From contig JARKIF010000003.1 in assembly GCA_029378245.1 (NCBI GenBank), forward strand, positions 1,736,001-1,800,000: a stretch of DNA of 64,000 bases, in the 5' to 3' direction. The DNA is from Roridomyces roridus (lineage: Eukaryota; Basidiomycota; Agaricomycetes; Agaricales; Mycenaceae). This document shows, one piece after another, positions 12,852 through 23,894 of the stretch (its first letter is position 1; the number at the start of each line of letters is the position of its first letter). Made by a program: the position numbers and the translations under genes. The notes beneath the pieces were generated by a model that did no database searches, had not been told where the DNA came from, and saw nothing but the letters and a program-made list of their open reading frames with translations.

Positions 12852-14101
12852 ATGCTGTTGAGCGTTGCGACGAAAACTTCCCTGGCTGAGGTGTTATCCC
12901 TGGTTCAAAAGACTGTCCTGAACGCCGTGAGTGCATTGACAGTGCCATCTTTTCGACGCCCTTATTCACATAACCCTAGGCATCTGAGCTCGAGGATGAA
13001 GCTCACACACAGGTGGCACGCATAAGTTCAGAGGCCAACGAGGCTAGACGCGCACGCGACGAAGCCCTCACTGCACTCCGTTCCTCAGAGACTGCCGCCG
13101 ACGAAGCAATCAGTGCACTCCGTTCAGCAGAAGCTACCGCCGAGATTATGGCCTCAAAGCACATTCATGAGGTCACATTCATTCATGACGCGCCAAGACG
13201 AGACTGAAACTCCTTTCAGCTCGCCCAGATGCGCGCCACGATCGACAACCTTACGCGTGAGGTCACCCATTGGAAGGACCAGGCGAAGAACTGGCAAGAC
13301 CATTACACTCGCGTCGAACAAGACCGATGCGGTCTCTCCACGCAACTGCTCACTGTACGTGACCTCTGCCTCCAAACAACGCCAATAACCCGTTTCAAAG
13401 CTCTCCCGTTCCGCATTGACAGAAAGCCCTCCCAAGGTGGTCTCTGCAACGTCTCGCCCTCCTGCCTACAAATCCGCGATGCCACCGAGCCCCACAGAAT
13501 CCGACTCGCCCTCGCAAAGCAGCGCGCCCAGAAACCCGCGTACCCCTGCCTCCAAGCCCGTACAAAAGGCGGCAGACACGTCGGAACGCGTCAAGGCTTT
13601 TGTGTCCGGAGGCACGGCGGCTTCCACCTCTAAAGTTGCTGCCCAACCCCGCAGCACGACCAAGGCCACCACGAAGCAGACACAGTTCAAACGCCTGCTC
13701 AACCAGTCCGCCAGATTTTCCTGCGGCGCGTCCAGGCTGTCGTGCATGTAAAGGAAGAGGAAGTTGAGGATGAAGTGTTCAATGACGAGGAAGAGGAGGA
13801 AGATCCCGTGCGGGTCATCACGCGTCGCGGGAGTGGTTTTGTGGTGCTGGACAACGACGATGGACCTAGTGGCAGTGAAGTCGAAGAGGGTCGAGAAGAC
13901 GATAGTGGGGACGAGTTGATGATGAACCCACGTCAAGAAATCTACGGCGGCGTCCATCCAGTGCTGACCCCCGAGTCTACACATCGGCTCAAGCGACCTG
14001 GGAACAAGCCTGATCAAAGGGAAAATACACCAACCAAGCGTCGGCGCGTCTCTGATGCTGGTGTCGCCGTCCGCTCCAAAGCACCAGCTAAACGAAAATA
14101 A
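12852..14101 (+). CDS. Coiled-coil protein with acidic C-terminal half
   Basis: Family not recognised. The first exon begins M-L-L-S-V-A-T-K-T-S-L-A-E-V; an intron (about 12927-12980) leads to a long heptad-like coiled coil with repeats A-L-R-S-S-E-T and A-L-R-S-A-E-A, continuing past a second intron to T-R-V-E-Q-D-R-C. The central part is Ser/Pro/Thr-rich and basic. The last part has an acidic run (E-E-E-V-E-D-E-V-F-N-D-E-E-E-E-E-D) and a short basic segment, T-K-R-R-R-V-S-D, that could serve nuclear import. A missing base near 13708 separates the middle frame from the acidic one; adding it gives N-Q-V-R-Q-I-F-L-R-R-V-Q. The layout suggests a nuclear scaffold or chromatin-associated protein, but that is inference only. 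Confidence 0.6.
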
Positions 14102-14171
14102 CGAGTCGCCAATTAACTTATTCCTTCATGTATCTGTACAACTAACCGCGAAAGTGTTGCCTCACATACAA

Positions 14172-15659
14172 TTACATAAGTTTACCACCACCGCTATACG
14201 CCGCGCCATTTCCGTTGGCCGCACCGGATTTCTTCAGCGCGCGTCCGGTGGCGAAGAGAACACTGTCTAGCAGGGAGGCGACAGTGAGCACCCCTCCGAT
14301 GATGGCACACGTTCTGCCAATTAGAGGTGAGGATCGAGTTGGCCGAAACGAGCAGGAGAAACGCACGATGTGATAAAGTGGGCAAAGGATTGCCTTGTGT
14401 CCGAGTGTACAACAAGGATCGGTGAGATTTCGAAATTGAAAAAGGCGCCAGGGACGCCAGAAGTGCCATGCTGGATGTGGAACACCCTGCGGTGTGTCGG
14501 CCTGACCACCATCCTTTAGGTCACGCTCGAATTGAGTCGTGCTGTATTGGTGCGACTTGATCGTCTTGCCATCCAATGTCCGGAACTGGGTCGACACCGA
14601 CCTTGAGGAAGTATTGGAACATGTATTGCGCTTTCGCAGTCTTGCTATTCGTGTAAGCCTAGATCGAGTTAGGAAGGAGACGAACTGACCCGAGCGCGCG
14701 TTCCGTCCAGCGGATTCTTGCCAATACCCATCCGTTCCTTCATATCGCGAGAAGCTTGAGCTTTGTAGATATCGTACTCGTCGTCGCCTGCGAAGCTGAA
14801 GGAGTTGATCACATGCGAAAAGTCGTGGCGGTTGCCATCGTCTCGGAGGTACGGAACGAGCTCATAGACGTTCCGCGAGTTGGTCTGGAACGAGCGGCCA
14901 GGCTGAAAAGTGAATGTTGCCAATGACCTTGTTGACACGGATGCGGCCAGCAATGTTGCAGCCTTCGTTGGACTGTTCCCGCAGCTTCTCGGCCCAGCCC
15001 TCGTCCTTGCATTGCTCGATAGCATCGGGGTTGGCGAAACTCCATCCCCTGTTGACGTATGCGGCCCGGACCTCCTCGCAGGTGTTGCAGCAACCGTTCT
15101 CGGGCTCAAGACCGCCGTAGCAGGAGCCGCAGTAACTGGGATCCCGCTCCCCATTGGCCTTGTCAAGCTCGTTCTTCAGTTCCGAGCTGACAGCGTTCGG
15201 GACGGGAATGCCATGCGAGTCGAGGCCGCGCCTTGCAGAATGTTGTGGGTCAGGTCGCGTTGAGTCTCGCCGCTAATGTCCATGACATCCACACTCAGTA
15301 CTAGATAACCGATTTTAGTGGGGGCGCAAAATAAATCCACTCGACACGTACGGTAGCATGGCACTCTCGGGAATGTAATGTTCATCTTCACGGTGAGCTT
15401 CTCTCCACGGCTCTTGTCCACGACGATAGAAGTATCGGTGGTGATTCGTCGGTAGTCGAAAAACTCCATAGTGGTGAAGGACAGTATAATAGCGGCGGCA
15501 ATGATAGTCAAGAACGCGCCAGTGCGAGTCTTGACCTTGACATCGTCTGTAGTCTATAGCGCGAACTGATGAGGGAAACATCGGCGCGGGAAGCTTGACC
15601 TGGCCTACCTTCCCAAAAGCATCGACGCCCTTGAGGCCCGCGAATAAACCTTTTGCCAT
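14172..15659 (-). CDS. ERV46: ER-Golgi cargo receptor subunit Erv46
   Basis: COPII-vesicle membrane protein that cycles between ER and Golgi with Erv41. The N-terminus M-A-K-G-L-F-A-G-L-K-G-V-D-A-F-G-K precedes a transmembrane span (T-I-I-A-A-A-I-I-L-S-F). The luminal part contains the conserved cysteine cluster: C-G-S-C-Y-G-G then C-C-N-T-C-E-E-V near 15060-15140. The C-terminus has the second span (C-A-I-I-G-G-V-L-T-V-A-S-L-L-D-S-V) and a short cytosolic tail ending G-G-K-L-M. Introns occur after the first exon, after the first-span exon, near 14650-14690, and near 14310-14370. Extra bases are apparent in the AAAA run at 14906-14909, near 14594, and near 14485; correcting these gives uninterrupted family sequence. 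Confidence 0.92.
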
Positions 15660-15848
15660 TGAGACCTAGCGGAGTGCAACCGCAGACGAGGACGAGAAGA
15701 GAAAGGGAATGGAAAGCAGTAGAAGACAAGTGTTACAGCGAAGCAGGATACTTTTATTTTGTTTCACGGGACCTGGTCGCCAACGTGTCACTTTGCTAAG
15801 CCCGATGTTTACCCTGAGGACCATCTCCTCCTGGCGTTGCTCTTTAAA

Positions 15849-18190
15849 TTATGGAATGCCGATACGCTCTACTCCCTGCTTGACCTTGCCAATGAGACTA
15901 ATCACCCCGTCCCGAATCCCGTCAGCCTGAACGCCTACAGCTTCCCCACTCGTCCGATACACCCCTGGTGCCGCACCACCAAGACTGACGTTCATCCCTC
16001 CGAGATTGAGATTCAGCGAAGGCGCGGTCGAGGCCGACTCTGGTGGCGGTTCGTACACGGCAGCCGTAAACAATGTCGCCGCGGAGCGTACCATCTCCAC
16101 ATACGTAGAAGAATTGTGCACACAGGTGCCTCCTAGAAGTAGTCGAGTGCCAGCAGCAGTGGGGATACCACCATTGGAGGCGGCGACGGGGTCCTGGTTA
16201 AACAGGGCCACAGTCTGCGCCTCCTCGTACGTCGTCCCACCAATCATGAAGATGATCACATCCTGAGGTCTGCAAGCCGTGAGCCAAACCGAGAGGGAAA
16301 AAGAAATATTACCTCTGCAGCGCGGCATTTGGCCCAGGATTGTCCATAAATGGGTAACTAGTTTCCTTCAAACGACCCTTGAAAAGATTTTCCAATGTTT
16401 GCGATAAATGTGGCCGGTGTTGCGTGTAAACGTTCTCCACGCCCTAGTGCAATCTGAGTTTCTGGAACCTGTGGCGAATAATAAGCTCCACCTTGAGACC
16501 CTTGAGAGCGGATCGTCCTTTGGCAAAGAGAGACTCGGTAGAAAAGAGGTCATCTTGCCGTTGGTCCGCGCCGGCTATATTCAAAAAGACATATACCAGC
16601 TGCAAATCCTTGTGAGAAGCAAAGTCAGAAGTAAAAAGGCTCATACCCGGGCATCTTCTCGTGGAACCCCGTTCGCAAGCAAAAGGTTAATCAACGAGGC
16701 AATATTGCTGGTCTGCGTCTTCTGGTACCGCAAACCGTACAAAATGACCAATCGTAGTTTATTCCATGGCGAAACGCCTGGGTCGGCGATCAAGGTTTGC
16801 ACGCTCTGTTCACTTGTTATTAAAAATCACACAGTTGGGATGAAAACTCACGCGTAATTCAGCGCCTGCACTCGTCGCGAGCCCTTGCTCCACCTCACCG
16901 ACCTCGAGCAGTTTATCACGGCTGACCAAGCGACTCAATTCGCCCACGAGAGCGACGTGCTTGCTCACATTCCCGCCCAGTTTCCGGAATTCGGGGTACT
17001 CCTCCACAAAGCGCTTCATATCCGATATTGAGTTGATCGACGAGGGAGACTGAGCCAGCGAACGCGACTGATAATTCTGCACATAATCTTTGAGCGATGT
17101 GCCGAGGTCGCCAAACGTATCATGCAAGTGTGCTTGGAAAAATGGATCGGTGGACGGTGTCAACGTTATTTCCGAGAGCTCTGGCCGGATGTCGGGAACC
17201 ATACTCAGATCCACACGGCCGTTTTGGATGCCCAGCAACTCGTGGACCATCGCCTGGTACGTCCACTGCGAAAGTAACGGTGTGACGGGATCGTTTCGAC
17301 GGTCCAGAATCAGTAGTAAAGGCGGCATCTGGGTGAGCCGGAAGTCAAAGAGTGTCGATTCCGATTGAATACGGTGCTAAACGGTGTCAAATATTGAGAC
17401 GAGCCGACACGCACAGCGACCTACGTTCATTTCCACTGCCAGTTTCTTGGCCATCCCACTCATTTTCTCGTATCGGATTATAGGCTTCTTTTTTAGGCTG
17501 AGAAGTACAGCGGTGATGCCTTGGACAGTACGTTCGAGGGCTGAGGGATGCCAAGAGTTGAAGGTCGACCCATAGAGCGGCTTGGCAGCGGTTGGTGTAT
17601 GATTTAGCGAGAACAGAGCCGGTAACACAGGCGAGTAGTCCGCAAAGTATTCCTGAGAACGATGAGTCCCAGACGCCTGTACAGACGCGCAGATGACATA
17701 CCTGGACCTCGCGAACAACTTCGTACTCGTCTACCTCTGCCAGCCGTTCGATCATGGACTTGGAGAGGATATTGCTAAAGTCTGGAAACGCGTCAGTCGA
17801 CTCGCGAACTTGGTGGAATGCACAGGGACGGCAGTAATTCACCCACTGACACAGATAATACTCTCCGTACTTGGGCTCCCTCAGCTCAGTCTGCAGCGCC
17901 TCCAGGCTATCTTCATTGGCCTGGAGAAAGCACACGCACTTCATATGCGGCATGCGATCGCGTTTCTTGTTGTCGATACGGTCTGTGAGGTATACTTGGT
18001 GGGACAGAAGGGTCGACTGGGTGGATGCCAAGGACACTATTGGTGTCTAGTTGCGTGAAATATGAACAGCTGGTCGCGTAAGACGGGGCGGTTTACACAC
18101 TGTGTGCGTGTCGAGGAGAAGGACTTTGATTGAGTTGGGGGTGGAGACTAGCTTGGAGACGTATGTCTCGACTGCTTTAACGACGTCCAT
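15849..18190 (-). CDS. VPS45: Sec1/Munc18 protein Vps45
   Basis: SM protein that regulates SNARE assembly in Golgi-to-endosome and vacuolar traffic. The ATG at 18190 opens [15 protein letters not shown]. Family blocks follow in order: [27 protein letters not shown], and the SM signature [24 protein letters not shown]. Near the end is [17 protein letters not shown], the other strongly conserved SM block. At least seven short introns are visible. The upstream neighbour is divergent; ERV46 follows 190 bases downstream on the same strand. No frame problem was noticed in this gene, which makes it a useful contrast to its neighbours. Confidence 0.93.
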
Positions 18191-18723
18191 GTTGAAGGAA
18201 AAGCTTCTTCAAGTTGGCTCCTTCAAGGTGGATTCATCGAGAGCTGCTGCGATCACACAGCCACAGATGCCTTCTCTTCTTCCATCCACATTTACTTGGA
18301 CCTTGCAGTTCACCGCGGGGGTACTATTCAGGGAATCTCCGCCCCGGAAGAACTGAACAACTGCTCGAGAGACTTTCGACCTTTCCAAACGATCTGCATC
18401 CGCTTCTTTGCGTCGGGGAAGGCGCGCGTCGAGCAGTCTTAAAGCATCCGTCTCGCCAGCGAGCCACATATACCGCCAGCAAAGCCAGCTATCGGTTATA
18501 AACTCTCCAGTTCCTGGACGGCCTTCCGTTTCTCTCCACCTCGAAATCACAGACTCAGAGCAGACAATCCATCGCCGTCGGGCGCGTACCTCGTGCTTTC
18601 GTCAACTCAACCGACCCTGATAACTCGTCGCCGGCCCCCCTTGACGCTCAAATTAGACTGCTTCTGTATCGTACATCGTTGTAGCCCGTAGGAAATGCGA
18701 TTTGTGTTCGGATCTGATTACAT
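18191..18723. promoter_or_regulatory. Divergent intergenic region VPS45 / GSKIP-domain gene
   Basis: About 530 bp between two divergent starts. A minus-strand open frame (18209-18550, 113 codons) ends just before the VPS45 ATG and contains plausible protein-like sequence (N-C-K-V-Q-V-N-V-D-G-R-R-E-G-I-C-G). I cannot tie it to a family or splice it to VPS45, so it is not called as a gene. A CT-rich stretch lies near 18260-18300. Confidence 0.4.
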
Positions 18724-19029
18724 ATGCAACCATTCTGCAGTGACGAGCTGCAACGCGCTCTCGACGAAGAATCTGCCATCTCCGCCATCGGGGCCTTCAA
18801 TATCACCGAGGCAACCCCGGGCAGTGCGACTGCCTCGGTCACCCTGCTCGAGGGCCGCACTATCCAGATCAACCTCACGACCAGTGGATACTCCGAACCT
18901 CCTGGGCCGAAGTTTGAGACAATAGACCAGCTCCTGCGTTCCGTGAGCTTGATGTATGAACAGCGTCGGCAGCAAGCCCTCATGTCGGCTTTGGAGAGGC
19001 TATCAGCGTTGCAGGCATTAGAGGACTAA
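18724..19029 (+). CDS. Small GSKIP-domain protein
   Basis: Intronless 101-residue frame. The segment L-L-E-G-R-T-I-Q-I-N-L-T-T-S-G-Y, followed by F-E-T-I-D-Q-L-L-R-S-V-S-L-M-Y and A-L-M-S-A-L-E-R-L, matches the GSKIP fold (also found at the N-terminus of Clu1/Tif31): a beta-strand pair, then a helix of the E-T-I-x-x-L-L type and a C-terminal helix. In animals GSKIP binds GSK3-beta and PKA; whether this fungal protein does so is unknown. The stand-alone short form with nothing fused is consistent with the GSKIP rather than the Clu1 context. It is convergent with the next gene, 67 bases away. Confidence 0.7.
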   Translation: MQPFCSDELQRALDEESAISAIGAFNITEATPGSATASVTLLEGRTIQINLTTSGYSEPPGPKFETIDQLLRSVSLMYEQRRQQALMSALERLSALQALED

Positions 19030-19096
19030 TAGTGCGTATACTTTTCCACTACCTCGAACGATGCTAAGGGAATCTAATAGTATGTATGCTCTAAAC

Positions 19097-20085
19097 CTAT
19101 GCGTTCGTCTCCTTGAAGCTCCCCGTCTTGAGGCGCTGCTCCAGCGCATCCGTATACATCTCTCGCGTGAACGGCTCACCTTGGCGCACACGCTGCCTCA
19201 CTCCAGCAAGCCACTCCCTCTCCTCGTTGTTCCGGACACAATTCAACCACCAGCGGTCCATGCTGTCTATCAACGCCCGGTTGTTCAACTGCTCCCTGCT
19301 CTGCTCCGTCAATACGTGCAACAAAAACGGCGCGTTCATCCGTTCAAGCCCAAACTCGGACAGACACTTGAGGATACGCGAGATACGGAGGTAGTTGTGC
19401 CCCGAGCCTGCAGAATGAGCGAGGGGACAGGGGCGTGTGCAAAATACAACTCACGGACAAGGTTCCGGTAGCGGTGCTGCCAATGAGATGCATCGTCATC
19501 GCGAGGCAACGGCGCGGTCGATGGCGCCAGTCTCCTCCGACACCAACCGCATCCCGTAAAAGTCGAGCATGAGCTTGTACGATGTAACAAGGCGCTCTAT
19601 AGCTTCAGGTTTCTCTTTGAGCGCGGTGAGCTCGTGAGGCTGGAGGACCTGGGATTGTCCGTTCATTCCTGGTTCGCGAATAGGGAATCTAGTACCAAGA
19701 TGTAGTAGCAACACTAGCGACGAGCAAAAGAAAGCTTACATCCATTGTATGAATCCATGTTTCCACTCGAGCGTATCATAATCTCCTTGCCATCTGGGAT
19801 GCAATAAGCACGACAGAAGAGACGCGTCGAGCCAAGACAAACAGACTTGCGGTGGAGGTCGTCGATGAGGAGATTGTCTGGTCGGCAGCGCAGTTGGTTG
19901 GAATAGAATTTGAGATTGTCGTCGATGGTCTCGTCGTCTTCGCCGTTGGGGTATCCGTTGAGGAAGTTCTGGACATCGCGCGGGACAGGGTAGTTCTGTA
20001 CTGACATTGTGGCGGTAGATGTCGTGATGGGTTTGAGAAAGGAGCTTGGGCTTTGACCAAATACACGTCTGAGGAGACGGTGCAT
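19097..20085 (-). CDS. Opioid growth factor receptor (OGFr) conserved-region protein
   Basis: The central OGFr signature is clear: D-D-L-H-R-K joined across an intron (about 19786-19844) to W-Q-G-D-Y-D-T-L-E-W-K-H-G-F-I-Q-W-M, then F-P-I-R-E-P-G-M-N. Later blocks are L-M-L-D-F-Y-G-M-R-L-V, N-Y-L-R-I-S-R-I-L-K-C-L, and N-E-E-R-E-W. The start could be 20085 (M-H-R-L-L-R) or 20007 (M-S-V-Q-N-Y-P); the shorter fits homologue length better. Three or more short introns are present. In vertebrates the domain belongs to a nuclear-envelope peptide receptor; its role in fungi is not established and no receptor function is claimed. The reading is uninterrupted once introns are spliced. Confidence 0.82.
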
Positions 20086-23000
20086 TCTCAAGTCGCCTCT
20101 TGCCTCGAGGCAGCAATTTCTTTCTGGCCACCCAGTTATCTTCCAATGACGCGGACTCCATGGTCTAGAAGTTGTGCCATTCGACCGCCAGCACTTCATC
20201 CGCAAGTTCTCTCGCCGACTTGCATCCTGCTCGTCTCCTACCGCGGTCAGCTGATATTGTCAGGTGTCAGCGGCGGCGCGTTCTTCAAGAACGTCTGTCA
20301 TTAGAAGCTTTCTTTCTGTCCGACTCCGGAGTCCGAGGCATTTGCGCTCATTCTCGAAGACGCGCCGCCTACAAATGAGGGCGCCTGGTGTTACTTCGGA
20401 ATCTCTGGTCTGCCAACGTGTACTTCGCCTGCTCGGGGCCCGTATTCACCCGATAGCAAATATGTCTGCAGGCTAACCCGAAGATTAACCAGCTGGACCC
20501 GCTCTACAAGGACTGGACCGGATATGAAATGTATCAATCGGTCAGGCCGGCGGGTCACTTGGGCTAGTCAAGAGAACCCAAAGCCTCGAAGACGTCTCAA
20601 GGGAATGAAGAAGGCAGGCAGGAACGACCTTAAGGGGTCCCTGGTGACAGAGTCGCGACGCTGCAAATGAAGTGCTTCTCATCATTTCCGAGGAGTATGA
20701 CTCGGACTGACTCGGAGCGGTCCAAGCGCGGATCCCCCACAAGTTCGCGCCCTGCTTATCGCGCTATTCTGTTAATTCCCCGCGGGGTATTAGGTGCATC
20801 CTTTGCCCAGTATGTAAGTCCTTCCTGCCTAAATAAACCCCTTGGCGTCTTCCGCCGGCGTAGCGTGTCTTGTTCGTGTTGTTTCGCGGCCGGGACAGCT
20901 GCTGTTGCTATTCCTAAAAAGAGCGCCACAATGCGAACGCAAGGCCCTCTTGTCTCCTTCCGCCGACGGTGCTAATCCGTTTTGTATAGGTGTAACGGCC
21001 TCGTTTATTCTATTTTATTATTATGTAAGGCCGGACCGACGCGACCCTGGCGGCCCTGGGCGGCGACCTTTGCACGGTCGCGTCGGCCGACAGCCGCCCG
21101 ACGCGCAGGGAAGGAAAAACACGCCGACTGTCATCTGAAGGTAGGGTCGAAAATTCCAATAATGCTAAACCTAAATCTGTCGGCGTCCTCGCGTCACATT
21201 CGGTTTTCTACAAGTTGAATTGGTCTTTGCACCCCCGATCTGGAGCGAGATGATTTGCAAGGCTACGAGGCGCGCCACTGGACCCTGGTGGATCCTAGGT
21301 GAATCGTCGGTGGGTGTTCAAACACTATCTAGCGCCTTTCATTCAATATCGCCGTAAATTGGAGGGGGGCACCGGCGGACAAGGTTCGGGTCTTCGTCCT
21401 CGATGCGAGCATTGCGCCGTGGATGCATTCATTCAAAAGCTGTTACATGCCAACAGCAACCTGGATAAACCCTGACAAAGGACGCGACTTTTCCGAACAA
21501 GGACGTATCCTGGAGATTCAAGATTGAAGTATTGATGCGCATGCTGGCCAATGAGACTGGTGCGGGCAACCAACCAATCCAACTCCCTATCCCAGCAGCA
21601 TAGCAGCTAGCGGCATCGCATCGAATCGAGGAGATGGATCATACTAGTTGTTCTCCCGCCGCAAAATGAAGGTGGGTGCGTGGAAGAGAGCCCTCAGCTG
21701 GGTTGTCGAAAAAAGGTTATTTTGCTGCCACGATGATAAAGTTGCAGGTGTCCATGGGCAGCGCCTACAACAGGGCGCCATCATTCGTAGCAGGCAGGCA
21801 GTCACAGTCAAGACACGCGTCGTTTCATTCAACTCCTGGACCTGACCACGCAAACGGAACGGAAAAAAGGTACGACTCGTTCACCTGATTTAGCTCCCTG
21901 CCGCCCAACGCGCGTCGCGTGGTGCAACAACCTTGAGGCGCCGCGGATGCAAAGATGCATGAAAATCAGGAGCGGCTGATCCCTTACAGTAACAGTCTCT
22001 CCCGCACAGCGCAGGATCAAGATTGCTGTTGCCGTTGCCAAGCAGCCCCATTCATTGCGGAGACGGAGGGCCACGGCCGAATCCTAAAATCCGTTGAATT
22101 ACATCAGTCAGCGGCAAGTACGGGGGTAAGTAAAGAAAGAGAGAGAAAAAAAGTTAAATTTGGTCTCTGACACGGTGTTAGCACAGGTTTGCGGGGAAAG
22201 GGACGTGTGGGCGTGCGGGGTTGGTCGGCCACGGAGCACGGTTGGCAGGCACAGATACAGTGCGGGGTAAATCAATGTGCGCCCGGAACAGGTTGTTTCC
22301 TTAGGACATCATTTTCAAGACTCATTGTATTGCCAGGCAAGAGCTGGCAAGAGTCATCAAGACGGACATGAAGCATGAAATATTTTGAGCAACGTTGGTG
22401 ATCTTACTCAGACTGTTGATGCGACAATGTGGTTGCGGCCGGTCATGGGGACGATACCGCCGCAGAGGACCGCGCGCTCCATGTCACCCTCGTTAAATCC
22501 AAAGGCTCATCAGTCCTGAGAATAGTGGTTGGTCAGGAATCAGCAGCGGACCGTAATTTCCTGGCATCTTCTTCCGTGCAAGTCCTGAAGAAATCGGAGT
22601 CCGAAAGGCGAGCGACGTTTACCGAGCCGTAGGGAGCGGACGCGATCCCAGTCAGAGTACCGGTGTAAAATTAACTCTGAACCACTTGCAATTGGCATAG
22701 TATGATACATGGAATTGGCTTACCTGGCGATCAACGCGCCTTTCCGGCGTCCGAGGGCGTATGGTTGTTCGTCTCACCTCTCTTGATGCCGCAGAGTACT
22801 TGAATGGTACTTGGAACTAGCTGATACATATACGAGGAGCCCAGCGCATGATTTGGATCATCATGTCGAACTGGGATATACAATGCATCCCATCTCGTTG
22901 TAGGCGAAACAGCCGTCAGCGTAGATGATACGATACGCTACCCCGCACGGGTCCACCCCACCCCCGTGTCCGTTGCTCGCATTCAAGGACGTCATTGGAT

Positions 23001-23894
23001 TAAATAGAATATATCGTTAGTGGACCCACCTATCCCGACGCGCAACGGACGCGCATCATCATGGAAGAGGCGATAGGGATCAGGGAGCAGATATGGCAGG
23101 TAGGGTAGACGGGATGTGGGTGTTCGAGGAAGTTCGAGGAGGTGCGGCGATTGTCGACGGGGTGCCGGCGGGGTTTGTTCAAGACTTTTTGGTTGAATAA
23201 AATCCTGTCGGGCACCGCGGAGATTGAACAGCGTCGAGCATGGGCTTGGGCACGGCATCGTGCACGGCATCCGAGTTCAGTTTGCATGCGAGATACGCTT
23301 CACCGCCGCAATGGCAGACATAATTTTGACCGCAAGACCACAGTTGTTGAACGTGTGCATTAGGTCTGTTCACCGGATACATACCAGACCAAACGGAAAT
23401 CACAACTGGGAATCAAAAGAACATTGCTCAAGATTGCGGGGGCGTCGGGGTAAAGCAGAGCTATGTTTGAGACCGAGGATTCATGGAACAGGAACGGTGT
23501 CAAACTGAGGTGAGAGGGTGGGGGAGGCTGTCCTTCCGTCAAGGACGCAAAGATGATTGCTGGTATGAGATCCACCTCCGAGGTCGGTATGAATCGTTTT
23601 GCGACGATCCTTGCCATGGTTGAACGAGGGGCCAGCGATAGAGGGATTCAGAGGCACACAGGGAAAAAATCAGCAGCTACGGATGTTGAATAGGCCGCAA
23701 GGGCAACACACAGGACACGGCCACGGGCAAGGGGGCGTCTCCGGCCGGCTGTTCTGTCTGCCGACCGATTTAGCCGGCCGCATATCTGAGATGGATCTTG
23801 TGACATCCAGGTCACGCACCTGCTACTTAACACCCGGCCCATTTTGCCGCGGCTCTATCTTTCCCCAACTCTTTGCCGCCGCGCTCGCCCTCCC
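20086..23894. other. Gene-poor region
   Basis: About 3.8 kb without a gene I can support. Open frames are short, overlap on both strands and show no family motif. I see no transposase, reverse transcriptase or long terminal repeat. One plus-strand frame at 20301-20570 and a set of minus-strand frames at 22860-23617 (with Cys-containing stretches) are the only pieces with some protein-like character; they may be relics or an unrecognised spliced gene. Confidence 0.5.

Noticed and set aside
20301..20570. Plus-strand open frame of about 90 codons
   Set aside because: No start in a good context, no motif, and no sign of splicing to neighbouring frames.
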